This document shows, piece after piece, positions 27,334 through 36,298 of a stretch of 64,000 bases of DNA (within the stretch, counting starts at the first letter, position 1; each line of letters opens with the position of its first letter). The stretch lies in assembly GCA_963754305.1 (NCBI GenBank), contig CAVWFR010000030.1, forward strand, positions 68,639 to 132,638, in the 5' to 3' direction. This DNA comes from DATEDA01 sp963754305 (lineage in GTDB: Bacteria > Pseudomonadota > Gammaproteobacteria > Burkholderiales > SG8-39). A model generated the notes under the pieces. It did not search any database, had not been told where the DNA came from, and saw nothing but the letters and a program-made list of their open reading frames with translations. The position numbers and the translations under genes are program-made.

Positions 27334-27933
27334 ATGAATGCTCCGGATCGCCCGCTCAAGGTTGGATTGGTTTCGGTCAGCGACCGCGCGTCCGGCGGGG
27401 TTTATAAGGACGAGGGCGTGCCCTCGCTCAAGGACTGGCTCGGTCGCGCGCTGGCGAGCGAGTGGACCTGCATCGAGCGGCTGATCCCCGACGAGCAGCC
27501 GCGGATCGAGTCGACGCTCGTCGAGCTCGTCGATGCGGAGGGCTGCGACCTCGTCCTCACGACCGGGGGCACCGGGCCCGCGCCCCGCGACGTCACACCC
27601 GAGGCGACGCTCGCGGTCGGCGACCGGGTCATGCCGGGTTTCGGCGAACAGATGCGGCAGGTAAGCCTCAAGTTCGTGCCGACGGCGATCCTGTCCCGCC
27701 AGGTCGCCGTGATCCGCAAGCGCGCGCTCATCATCAACCTCCCCGGTCAGCCGAAGGCGATCCGCGAGACGCTCGAGGGCGTGAAGAGCGAGTCGGGCGA
27801 GACGCTGGTGCCGGGCATCTTCGCCGCGGTGCCCTATTGCATCGATCTCATCGGCGGCCCGTACGTCGAGACGCATGGCGCGGTCGCGAAGGCCTTCCGG
27901 CCGAAGTCGGCGCGAGCACCCGGCAAAGGATAG
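27334..27933 (+). CDS. mog: Molybdopterin adenylyltransferase Mog
   Basis: Product of 199 residues from ATG 27334. It has the MoaB/Mog fold with KVGLVSVSDRAS at the start, LTTGGTGPAPRDVTPEA in the middle and LPGQPKAIRE later. Mog adenylates molybdopterin before molybdate insertion. Its presence fits the two molybdenum hydroxylases at the left of the window, although no other Moco genes are nearby. The gene lies 10 bases after darP. Confidence 0.93.
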   Translation: MNAPDRPLKVGLVSVSDRASGGVYKDEGVPSLKDWLGRALASEWTCIERLIPDEQPRIESTLVELVDAEGCDLVLTTGGTGPAPRDVTPEATLAVGDRVMPGFGEQMRQVSLKFVPTAILSRQVAVIRKRALIINLPGQPKAIRETLEGVKSESGETLVPGIFAAVPYCIDLIGGPYVETHGAVAKAFRPKSARAPGKG

Positions 27934-27938
27934 GAAAA

Positions 27939-28604
27939 ATGGCCGAACTGCTCGACGCAGTCCAGCTCGACACCGGCCGCGATCCGGCGGCGAGCGTAAT
28001 CTGGCTCCACGGTCTCGGCGCCGATGGGCGCGACTTCGTGCCGATCGTGGGTGAGCTCGAGCTGCCGCCGAAATCGATCCGCTTCATCTTCCCGCATGCT
28101 CCGATGCGGCCGGTCACGATCAACAACGGCATGGTGATGCGCGCGTGGTACGACATCGTGGGCGGCGATCTCACGCGGCGCGAGGACGAGCGCGGCGTGC
28201 GCGCCTCGCAGGCGCTGGCCGAGGCGCTCGTCGCGCGCGAGCGCGAGCGGGGCGTGCCGGCGGCCGGAATCGTCCTTGCCGGCTTTTCTCAGGGCGGCGC
28301 GATTGCGCTCCAGACCGGCCTTCGGCATCCGGAGCGGTTGGCGGGAATCATGGCGCTCTCGACGTACGTCCCGATCGCGGCGTCACTCGCCGCCGAAGCG
28401 CATCCGGGCAGCCGCGAAGTGCCGATCTTCATGGCCCACGGTACCCAAGATCCGATCATCCCGATCGACCGGGCACGGCGGTCGCGCGAGTTGCTCGGCG
28501 AGTTGGGTTATGCGGTGGAATGGCACGAGTACCCGATGCCGCACTCGGTGTCGCCGCAAGAGATCGCCGACATCGGCGCGTGGCTTCGCCGGGTGCTGGC
28601 GTAG
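27939..28604 (+). CDS. Carboxylesterase/phospholipase-family alpha/beta-hydrolase
   Basis: Product of 221 residues from ATG 27939, preceded by AAAGGATAGGA and five bases after mog. The family motifs are VIWLHGLGADGRDF, the nucleophile elbow GFSQGG near residue 115, then HGTQDPIIP (Asp) and PMPHSVSPQEI (His). This is the classical small bacterial carboxylesterase (acyl-protein thioesterase-like) with broad specificity for short acyl esters. Confidence 0.93.
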   Translation: MAELLDAVQLDTGRDPAASVIWLHGLGADGRDFVPIVGELELPPKSIRFIFPHAPMRPVTINNGMVMRAWYDIVGGDLTRREDERGVRASQALAEALVARERERGVPAAGIVLAGFSQGGAIALQTGLRHPERLAGIMALSTYVPIAASLAAEAHPGSREVPIFMAHGTQDPIIPIDRARRSRELLGELGYAVEWHEYPMPHSVSPQEIADIGAWLRRVLA

Positions 28605-28622
28605 CGCAGGGCCGGACGCCGC

Positions 28623-30152
28623 TTAGGCCGCGTCGCGCACCAGGTGACGGCAGCGGAGCAACTCGTAGTCGTGCCGCCGCTCGGCGACAGCGGTCGGCAG
28701 CAACATCGTGCGGAGACCGTTGTGGTCGAACATGAAGTTCTGCCCGGGGGCGTGCACCCCCGGGTTGAGCAGGATCTGAACTTCGCCGCTCAGCTGGTTC
28801 GGCTCGAGCAGAATGCCGGCCTCGGTGCCGAGAGCGGTCGTGTTGCCCATCTGGACTTGGAGCTCGACCGGCTTGGCCGTGCGGGCAAGCGTCTGGATGC
28901 CGACCGCCGCCTGGGAGAGCGACGGGCGCGAGAGCCTGCGGATCACGCCGATCAGCCAGTTGTCGCCGCCCTCGGGCTGCATCGCGAGCAGGCAGCCGAT
29001 GCGCAGCCAGTCGCCGCGGACCTGCGGCACGAGTGCGCCGAACCCGCCGACGCTGACGTTCTCCACGATCCAGCTCTCGTAGGTCGAGCCGTCGAAGGTG
29101 AGCGAGTTACCCGGCGCCAGCACCTGCTGGATGCCGTCGAAGCCCCAGGCGATGGTGAGCCGCGACTTGACGCGGTGGCGCGGATGGCGCCGCTCCGGCA
29201 GCTTCGTCGACCAGCAGTGTTCGAGATGCTCGAGCACGCCGATCGCAGTGTCCGGCGAGCAGGTGCCGCCGAGCGTGAGCGCGGCCGGAACGTCCCGGGT
29301 GCTGCGAATCTGCTGCGCCATGGTGTCGATCTCGGCGAACGCGCGGCCGGCGCCGAAAAACCGCAGGCTCGGCGCAGGCTGCGGCTGCCGCGCGATCCGC
29401 ACCGGTCCGGCACCGCGCGCGAGGTCGATCCAGTAAGGGGTGTCGGGCTGATGCTGCAGCACCAGCAGGAACCCCGGTGAGAGCTGGTTGATCACCCGCT
29501 CGGCGATCTCGATCTCCGGCGGCAGCAGGCTGCCGGGCGAGCACGCGCTGAACATGGCCGCGCGCAGGAACTCGAGTTCCGCGGTCGAGTCCGCCCCGAG
29601 GCCCGGATACGGTACGACCCGGGTCCGCGCGAGCTTCCTGGACTCGAGCAGCGCGTAGATGCGGGACATCATGGTCCACAACCGCTCGTCGAGCGGCCCG
29701 TAGCGGAACTGCAGCCACTTCAGCTCGTGCGCGAGCGCACGCAGGGCGCGCACACCGAGGAGCGGCACCGAACCCTTGAGCGCGTCGCCCCCTTTGGCGC
29801 CCGTCACATAGGCGTCGAGCGCCGTCACGTAGCCTAGCGCCGTGCGAGAGTAGAAGGCGTGTATCGCCGTCCAGAATTTGTGCTCCTGCTGCTTTCCCTG
29901 GCGGGAGGCGGCGAGATACTCGCGCCCGAGCTTGCGCGCCGGCGCCTGTCCGGCTTCATCGAGGAGCTGGACGACGTGGGCGCGATGCTCGGGCTTGAAG
30001 TCGGCCTCGGCGCGGACGAGCTCCAGCCAATGCGCAAGCTCTTCCAGAGACTGGAACGCATCGGCGGCGGGCAGCGCCGCCACGATGCGTTTCACCTCCT
30101 TGAGATCCGCCAGCGGGCGGTCAGATCGCGTACCGCCGAAGATGCCGAGCAT
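28623..30152 (-). CDS. PilZ-like-domain protein of unknown function
   Basis: Product of 509 residues from ATG 30152; the longer frame upstream has no homologous character. The first ~300 residues are mostly helical (KEVKRIVAALPAADAFQSLEEL near the start, here KEVKRIVAALPAADA) without a recognised domain. Around residues 335-400 a PilZ-like pattern appears: ERRHPRHRVKSRL, then an ENVSVGGFGALVP segment, the layout that binds cyclic di-GMP (RxxxR ... N/DxSxxG). It may be an effector for the GGDEF-EAL protein at 20.5 kb. The gene converges on the esterase gene. Confidence 0.75.
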   Translation of the reverse strand: MLGIFGGTRSDRPLADLKEVKRIVAALPAADAFQSLEELAHWLELVRAEADFKPEHRAHVVQLLDEAGQAPARKLGREYLAASRQGKQQEHKFWTAIHAFYSRTALGYVTALDAYVTGAKGGDALKGSVPLLGVRALRALAHELKWLQFRYGPLDERLWTMMSRIYALLESRKLARTRVVPYPGLGADSTAELEFLRAAMFSACSPGSLLPPEIEIAERVINQLSPGFLLVLQHQPDTPYWIDLARGAGPVRIARQPQPAPSLRFFGAGRAFAEIDTMAQQIRSTRDVPAALTLGGTCSPDTAIGVLEHLEHCWSTKLPERRHPRHRVKSRLTIAWGFDGIQQVLAPGNSLTFDGSTYESWIVENVSVGGFGALVPQVRGDWLRIGCLLAMQPEGGDNWLIGVIRRLSRPSLSQAAVGIQTLARTAKPVELQVQMGNTTALGTEAGILLEPNQLSGEVQILLNPGVHAPGQNFMFDHNGLRTMLLPTAVAERRHDYELLRCRHLVRDAA

Positions 30153-30548
30153 TGCCGTTCCCCTCGCGGGGCTCCTTTGCGCTTCCGAAGCGTAGTCGGG
30201 CCTGACAAAGCAAGCCTCAAGCCAACAGTCCTGCGAGCGTGAACTACGCCGCACGCACCCCCGCCGCAACGCGAGCTTCCGTCGTCCTGCAGCGCTACGC
30301 GAGCCACGCTATCGCCAGCCTCGTCGCCAACTCGACAACGCGGCTGCGTGCGCCCGCGGGCCATGTACGGCGTGAATGCCGATGGGAATCCCGATGGGAA
30401 TCCCGGAGTCGCGAGTGCGACTGATCTGATTGAAGCGGGTGCGCTGCCGGTTGGGGCGCGAGACTCGCCTATGCGACAAAAGAGAGACTAGATAGCGCTA
30501 ACGACGCAGCGACCGGGCGCGGACGCGTAGCCGAGAGAAAGCGGTGCT
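30153..30548. other. Non-coding spacer
   Basis: No credible gene is seen. It contains a short direct duplication of CGATGGGAATCC near 30380-30405. It is the left flank of the IS-remnant region. Confidence 0.45.
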
Positions 30549-30582
30549 CAAAAGTAAAGAGGCAGTCGGTCGGACTGCCTCT
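30549..30582 (-). terminator. Hairpin terminator reading leftward
   Basis: The arms AGAGGCAGTC (30558-30567) and GACTGCCTCT (30573-30582) pair perfectly. Read on the minus strand the stem is followed by TTTACTTTTG. It would stop transcripts entering from the IS256 remnants; no intact gene feeds it now. Confidence 0.6.
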
Positions 30583-30795
30583 CGGGGGGTGGTGGTGCTG
30601 CTGCTGGCAAGCGTCACCCCCCGTGCCAGTTCTGGCCCTCCGGGCAGGTTTCTCCGGAATCCGCCGCGATCCGCCGCTGTAATCCGCCAAGCGAGGACTG
30701 GAGCGTAGCCGCCGACGCCCACGCGTGAGAAGGACGACGGTTGTGCCCCGCCGGGTGGTGTACGAATCGTGTTCTCGTAAGGTCGGGATCCGCGC

Positions 30796-31160
30796 TCAGA
30801 TCATCGCGGCGAAGAGCCTCGCGGGTTGATTGTCGCCGAGTGCGTGCAAGCCTTTAAGCTGCAAGTAGCGCCGCTGCAACTGCCACTCGTCGTTCTGCTC
30901 GAGCAGCAGCGCTCCGACCAGGCGCGTGATGGCGGCTTCGTTCGGGAAGATGCCTACGAGGTAGGTCCTGCGCTTGATCTCGGCGTTCAGGCGTTCGAAC
31001 GGGTTCGTGCTATGAATCTGCAGCCGATGCGCCTTGGGGAAGCTCAGGCGCGCGAGCACGTCGGCCTCCGAGTGATCCATGAGCGAGCCGATCGTCGGGA
31101 AGCGTTCGCGCAACTGATCGGCGACCGCACGCCACTGCCGGAGCGTGTCAGAATTCTTGT
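30796..31160 (-). mobile_element. IS256-family transposase remnant, C-terminal part (element A)
   Basis: About 120 residues match the C-terminus of IS256-type transposases, with WRAVADQLRERFP, KAHRLQIHSTNPFERLNAEI and FPNEAAITRLVGALL before the stop at 30796. The N-terminal two thirds, including the first catalytic Asp residues, are missing, so the element cannot move by itself. No terminal repeats were identified. The next remnant belongs to a different subgroup. Confidence 0.82.
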
Positions 31161-31184
31161 GTGACCCGAGCCGGTTGATCGTCA

Positions 31185-31458
31185 GGTCATCTCGAATCGA
31201 TCGCCGAACATGATCGCGAACTGCGCGCGCGCCGCGTGCCAGGTGATCGGCGGCATTTTCCAGTTGCGGGTACCTCACGCAACACGAGCCAGAGCAATTG
31301 CGCGGCCGCCTCGTCGGTCGGCAAGTGCCCGCGGGCACGCACCGACCGGCGAACCTGCGAGTGCAGGCGTTCAATCGCGTTTGTGGTGTAGATAATCCGG
31401 CGCACTTCCGGCGGATAAGCGAAGAGCGGGGATCACCTGTTCCCAGTTTCGGCAAAGG
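31185..31458 (-). mobile_element. IS256-family transposase remnant (element B)
   Basis: A second, different IS256-type C-terminal fragment in the same orientation. NWEQVIP is followed after a frame change by PLFAYPPEVRRIIYTTNAIE, then KMPPITWHAARA and, in a third frame, AQFAIMFGDRFEMT to a stop near 31185. The order matches the canonical transposase C-terminus, but at least two indels break it. The sequence to its right, from about 31459, no longer resembles IS256, which marks a rearrangement border. Confidence 0.8.
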
Positions 31459-31851
31459 CGAGTGCCGCGAAAATTGCACGGGGTGGACGTGTACCGAACT
31501 CCGGTGCCGGCCATTAGCCAGAAGGATGAGGAGCGAACGCTCGAATACGTGCACCTTGCCTACGCCGCGTGGCAGCCAGAGCTCTTCGTTCGGATAGATC
31601 CAGTGCCTGATCTCACGCGTGTCGAGGCACGCGGCTCGGTGGTTACGCCTTTGGTCATCAACAAGCGAAGAGCTAGCGGCGGGTTCCCGTCTGGCGGGTG
31701 AGTCGGACGCCTTTGCGGGAAGTCCCTTCCCGCCACGCCCCGATGGCCTGACCCTGCGGCTCTCTGGCACGCGCCGAGCGCTTGAGCAACGAGCGCGCGT
31801 CGCGTAAGCTGGCCGTGGTTGGCACGGTGGCTGACCCACCAAGTGGTTCCC
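31459..31851. other. Spacer between IS remnants and kinase gene
   Basis: Short open frames exist on both strands but none has recognisable features or a good ribosome binding site. The promoter of the kinase-like gene should lie here. Nothing firm can be named. Confidence 0.4.
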
Positions 31852-34568
31852 ATGAAGGTGAACACGCTCGATCGCTACGAAATCCTCGGCGAACTCGGCC
31901 GGGGGGCAATTAGCATCGTCTACGACGCGCGCGATCTGCTCACCGACGATCCGGTAGCGCTGAAGCTCATCGAGCCTTCGCTGTGGGGGCCGCCGACTTC
32001 AGCGGCCGAGCCGCTGCGCTTCCTAACCGAGGCGATGCCGGAATGGCGACTCAGGCACCCGAACATCGTCAGGGTGTACGACGCCGGCGATAGCGACGGC
32101 GGGCTCTACATCGCCATGGAGCGTCTCGAGGGGCGCACCCTTCGACGAGTGCTCGACGAGTCGCCGTTGCCCGGCCTGCCGCGCAGCCTCCGGATGGCTG
32201 CGGAGCTCGCCTCCGGCCTGGCTCACGCGCACAAACGCGGGGTCGTGCATCGCTACCTGAAACCCTCGAACATCGTCGTCTTTGCCGACGACCGCGCGAA
32301 GATCACGGACTTCGGCATGGCGCCGCTCCGGGACGCGGCCCTCGCCTCGCCGAACCACGCCGCGTGCTTGAGCTACATGTCGCCGGAGGAGATTCGCTGC
32401 GACGCGACGATCGACGCGCGCTCCGACATCTTCTCCCTCGGCGTCGTGCTCTACGAGATGCTCACCGGCGAACGGCCATTCAGCGGAGACTCACCGGACG
32501 AGATCATGCGGAACGTGCTGGAGGCCGAGCCACCGCTGCCGAGCGAAGTGAATGCGGATGTGGCTCCCATGGTGGACTTGCTGGTGTGGAGCATGCTCGC
32601 GAAGCATCGCTTGTACCGCGCTCCGAGCGTCGAGATCCTCGCTCGCCGCCTTCGGAGGCTGAGCGAGGAGGTCGATGGCGCGCTTGCAGCGCACGCCCGC
32701 GACGAGGGGGTGTCCGCCGCCGCGGGAACGACGGGTGAGCGCGCATCCGACGATCGCAATGTAGTGCTGATGCCGGGTCACCGAGGCGACGACCGCGCGC
32801 CGAGCGCCGAAAAAATCCTCGTTCACCTCCTTGGGGAGCTGGGCGAGGAGGTCGACGGGGTGCTTACAGCGCACGCCCGCGACGATCACCCCCTCGGGGA
32901 GCTGGGCGAGGAGGTCGACGGGGTGCTTACAGCGCACGCCCGCGACGATCACCCCCTTGGGGTGCTGGGCGAGGAGGTCGACGGGGTGCTTACAGCGCAC
33001 GCCCGCGACGATCACCCCCTCGGGGAGCTGGGCGAGGAGGTCGACGGGGTGCTTACAGCGCACGCCCGCGACGATCACCCCCTTGGGGAGCTGGGCGAGG
33101 AGGTCGACGGGATGCTTACAGCGCACGCCCGCGACGATCACCCTCTTGGGGAGCTGGGCGAGGAGGTCGACGGGGTGCTTACAGCGCACGCCCGCGACGA
33201 TCACCCCCTCGGGGAGCTGGGCGAGGAGGTCGACGGGGTGCTTACAGCGCACGCCCGCGACGAGGCGGTGTCCGCCGCTGCGGTAACGACGGATGAGCGC
33301 GCATCCGACGATTGCAACGTAGTGCTGATGCCGGGTCATCGAGGCGATGACGCGCCGCGCCGAAATCCTCGTTCGGGGAGCTGGGCGAGGAGGTCGACGG
33401 GGTGCTTACAGCGCACGCCCGCGACGATCACCCCCTTGGGGCGCTGGGCGAGGAGGTCGACGGGACGCTTACAGCGCACGCCCGCGACGAGGCGGTGTCC
33501 GCCGCTGCGGTAACGACGGATGAGCGCGCATCCGACGATTGCAACGTAGTGCTGATGCCGGGTCATCGCGGCGATGACGGCGTGTCGAGCGCCGAAATCC
33601 TCGTTCACGGGGAGCTGGGCGAGGAGGTCGACGGGGTGCTTACAGCGCACGCCCGCGACGAGGCGGTGTCCGCCGCTGCGGTAACGACGGATGAGCGCGC
33701 ATCCGACGATTGCAACGTAGTGCTGATGCCGGGTCATCGAGGCGATGACGGCGTGTCGAGCGCCGAAATCCTCGTTCACGGGGAGCTGGGCGAGGAGGTC
33801 GACGGGGTGCTTACAGCGCACGCCCGCGACGATCACCCTCTTGGGGAGCTGGGCGAGGAGGTCGACGGGGCGCTTACAGCGCACGCCCGCGACGAGGCGG
33901 TGTCCGCCGCTGCGGTAACGACGGATGAGCGCGCATCCGACGATCGCAACGTAGTGCTGATGCCGCGTCATCGAGGCGCGCCGCAACGGGCGAAACTGCG
34001 TCTTCCGACCTACGCTCTAACTGTCCTCATCCTCGCCGTTGCGGGAAGCGGCTTCCAGTGGCAGTGGCGGCAGTCCTTGGGCTCGAGCGAGGCGGACAGC
34101 GCGACGCCGAGCGAAGAACCAGCAACTGCAATCACGTTCGAACCATCGATTCCGGACGAGCCGCGCCTCTCGGCGTCAGCGCCTGAGCCGCAGAAGGCGG
34201 CCTCAGAGCCTGAGCCGAAAAAGCGAGCGAGCAAAGCGCCTGGAAGGAAGCCGTCTCGATCGGCGGTCGCAAGCGGCAGCGCCCCGGCACAGGAAATCGA
34301 GCCGCCGGCGGTAGCCCTCGCCACGGAGCCGGCGTCGGCGCCGCTGCCCCCGCCGGTCAAGACCGCCACCCTTGTTTTCGACGTTTCTCCTTGGGGCCAA
34401 ATCTATGTCGACGGCAAGCCGCACGGAACGGCGCCGCCCGTCAAGACCGTCGACCTCCCGCCCGGGAGGCATCGCATCGAGCTGCGCAATTCAGCGCAGC
34501 CGCATTACGTAATCTACACAACGCTAGAATCCGGCGACGTTCGGCGCATCCGACACCAATTCGAATAG
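31852..34568 (+). CDS. Hanks-type kinase-like protein with repeat linker, TM helix and PEGA domain (frameshifted)
   Basis: The start is ATG 31852. Residues 8-270 form a Ser/Thr kinase fold with Gly loop GELGRGAISIV (13-23), Lys VALK (K38) and DFG (D153). The catalytic loop reads HRYLKPSN, with Tyr at 135 where the catalytic Asp belongs, so phosphotransfer is doubtful. A linker of 13 tandem units follows (EEVDGVLTAHARD core), then one TM helix (about 34003-34065), a Pro/Ala/Lys-rich stretch and a C-terminal PEGA domain (VFDVSPWGQIYVDG). The third-type unit at 33211-33374 is 164 nt instead of 171, a 7-nt loss that breaks the frame. Restored length is about 907 residues. The break may be real or a repeat-assembly error. 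Confidence 0.82.
32655..33985 (+). repeat. In-frame minisatellite of 63-bp and 171-bp units
   Basis: There are 13 units in one array. Short 63-bp units start at 32833, 32896, 32959, 33022, 33085, 33148, 33375 and 33780. Long units start near 32655 and at 33211, 33438, 33609 and 33843; two of them are exactly 171 bp. Short and long units share the first ~45 bp (GGGGAGCTGGGCGAGGAGG...), encoding LGEEVDGVLTAHARD. The copies are almost identical in DNA, so expansion is recent. The first long unit is the most diverged and joins the kinase domain, so it is probably the ancestor. Confidence 0.95.
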
Positions 34569-34684
34569 ATCGCCATCGCCTGGCCGGTTTGGCGCGGCCG
34601 GCGACGCGCGATCGAGGTCTTGGTCCCACAACGCGATTGCTTAAGCCTGACGCTTGGAGCCGTCTCGGCTTAGGGAGGCGGCGG

Positions 34685-34867
34685 CTAGCCGTTCATTCTG
34701 CGCAGTCGCATCAGCAGACGCCTTCGCTCGACGCCGTTCAGTTTGACCAACTCGATCATTAGATCCGCGAGCAGGTCATCCTGTGTGGAAGTAAACAGAC
34801 CGGGACTTTCAAGACCGAAGCGAGCCGTTCCAACACCAGAGGGTTTGATCACCCGCCCCCACCCGCA
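34685..34867 (-). other. Unidentified C-terminal coding tail joined to the phaB remnant
   Basis: The frame that continues from the phaB fragment encodes KPSGVGTARFGLESPG and a helical, basic end (LVKLNGVERRRLLMRLRR) before a stop at 34685. It does not continue acetoacetyl-CoA reductase and was not recognised. It is either the end of another broken gene or chance coding after a deletion. The 34569-34684 spacer to its left shows nothing. Confidence 0.4.
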
Positions 34868-35018
34868 CTCGACCATGCCGTCGAGCCAGCCCACGGCGTT
34901 CTTGTTGCCGGGCGAATGGGTCACCACCACCCGGTAGCCCGCATCGTGCATCTTGGTGCTGATCGACTCACCCAGGCCCCATGCCGCCGGTGATCACCGC
35001 GATTCGCTTCTTCGCCAT
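34868..35018 (-). pseudogene. phaB: Truncated acetoacetyl-CoA reductase gene
   Basis: Starts MAKKRIAVITGGMG ten bases after phaA, the normal place of phaB/phbB. After a lost base in the GGMGGLGE motif (near 34978) the frame changes and the family continues as ESISTKMHDAGYRVV and SPGNKNAVGWLDGM. Homology then stops near 34875, leaving about 50 of roughly 245 residues; the catalytic Ser-Tyr-Lys part is gone. The break lies on the side of the IS/kinase region, so a deletion or insertion there probably destroyed it. Confidence 0.8.
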
Positions 35019-35027
35019 GTCTTTCAT

Positions 35028-36206
35028 TCAACGTTCTACCGCTAGCGCAACACCCATCCCGCCGCCGATGCAGAGGCTCGCGAGCCCCTTCTTCGCATCG
35101 CGCTTGATCATCTCGTGGATCAGCGTCACCAGGATGCGGGCCCCCGACGCGCCGATCGGATGCCCGATCGCGATCGCCCCGCCGTTGACGTTGATCTTCT
35201 TCGTGTCCCAGCCCATCTCCTTGTTCACCGCAATCGCCTGGGCGGCGAACGCCTCGTTGATCTCCATCAGGTCGGGCGAGTCCTTCGTCCACCCCGCCTT
35301 CGAGAGCACCAGCTTCGACGCCGGCACCGGGCCCATCCCCATGATCTTCGGGTCCACCCCCGCCGAAGAGTAGGCCGCGATGCGCACCAGCGGCTTCAGG
35401 CCCAGCTCCTGCGCCTTCGTCGCCGACATCATGATCACCGCCGCGGCGCCGTCATTGATCCCCGAGGCGTTGCCCGCGGTCACCGTGCCCGCCTTGTCGA
35501 ACGCCGGCTTCAGCCCCGCGAGCTTCTCCGCCGTCGTCCCCGCCTTCGGGTACTCGTCGGTGTCGAACACCGTCGCCGGGCCCTTCCGCTGCGGGATCTC
35601 GAGCGGAATGATCTCGTCCTTGAACCGGCCCGCCTTCTGGGCGGCCTCCGCCTTCTGCTGCGAGGCGGCCGCAAAGGCGTCCTGCTCCTCGCGCGTGACC
35701 CCGTACTTCTTCGCCACGTTCTCGGCGGTCACCCCCATGTGGTACTGGTTGTACACGTCCCACAGACCGTCGAGGATCATCGAGTCGACGATCTTCGCGT
35801 CCCCCATCCGGTAGCCGTCGCGCGAGCCCTGCAAGAGGTGCGGGGCGAGGCTCATGTTCTCCTGCCCGCCGGCGATCACGATCTCGGCGTCGCCCGCCAG
35901 GATGGCCTGGGCGGCCAGATGCGTCGCCTTCAGCCCCGAGCCGCACACCTTGTTGATCGTCATCGCCGGGATCATCTCGGGGAGCCCCGCCTTGATCAGC
36001 GCCTGGCGCGCCGGGTTCTGCCCCGCGCCCCCGGTCAGCACCTGGCCGAGGATCACCTCCGACACCTGCTCGGGCTTGACCCCGCTCTTTGCCAGCAGAT
36101 GCCGGATCACGTGCGCGCCCAGGTCGGCGGCGGTGATCTTCGCCAGCCCGCCATTGAAGCTCCCTACCGCGGTGCGCCCCGCGGCCACGATTACGACGTC
36201 GGTCAT
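35028..36206 (-). CDS. phaA: Acetyl-CoA C-acetyltransferase (beta-ketothiolase)
   Basis: Product of 392 residues from ATG 36206 with GAAGGAGAG upstream. The thiolase active-site residues are present: Cys 88 in NKVCGSG, His near 349 in GHPIGASGA and Cys near 379 in CIGGGMG. It condenses two acetyl-CoA to acetoacetyl-CoA, the first step of polyhydroxybutyrate synthesis, and can also act in ketone-body turnover. It lies downstream of phaC and directly upstream of the broken phaB. Confidence 0.95.
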   Translation of the reverse strand: MTDVVIVAAGRTAVGSFNGGLAKITAADLGAHVIRHLLAKSGVKPEQVSEVILGQVLTGGAGQNPARQALIKAGLPEMIPAMTINKVCGSGLKATHLAAQAILAGDAEIVIAGGQENMSLAPHLLQGSRDGYRMGDAKIVDSMILDGLWDVYNQYHMGVTAENVAKKYGVTREEQDAFAAASQQKAEAAQKAGRFKDEIIPLEIPQRKGPATVFDTDEYPKAGTTAEKLAGLKPAFDKAGTVTAGNASGINDGAAAVIMMSATKAQELGLKPLVRIAAYSSAGVDPKIMGMGPVPASKLVLSKAGWTKDSPDLMEINEAFAAQAIAVNKEMGWDTKKINVNGGAIAIGHPIGASGARILVTLIHEMIKRDAKKGLASLCIGGGMGVALAVER

Positions 36207-36298
36207 TTTCACTCTCCTTCGGTTGGCGCCTGCTACAGCGCGATGGGCGGTTTCGGGTCGCGCGGAAGCTCGGGCAGGCCCAGCACGTACCGCACGAG

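Noticed and set aside
30469..30722. Minus-strand frames near 30.5-30.7 kb, considered as a riboswitch or small gene
   Set aside because: The conserved boxes of a cobalamin or other known riboswitch were not found and the frames are low-complexity.
31462..31701. Plus-strand 79-codon frame before the kinase-like gene
   Set aside because: No recognised features or ribosome binding site, and it lies in a rearranged flank. Not called as a gene.
32655..33985. Regular repeats considered as a CRISPR array
   Set aside because: There are no unique spacers; units are coding, multiples of three, and continuous with a kinase-like gene.
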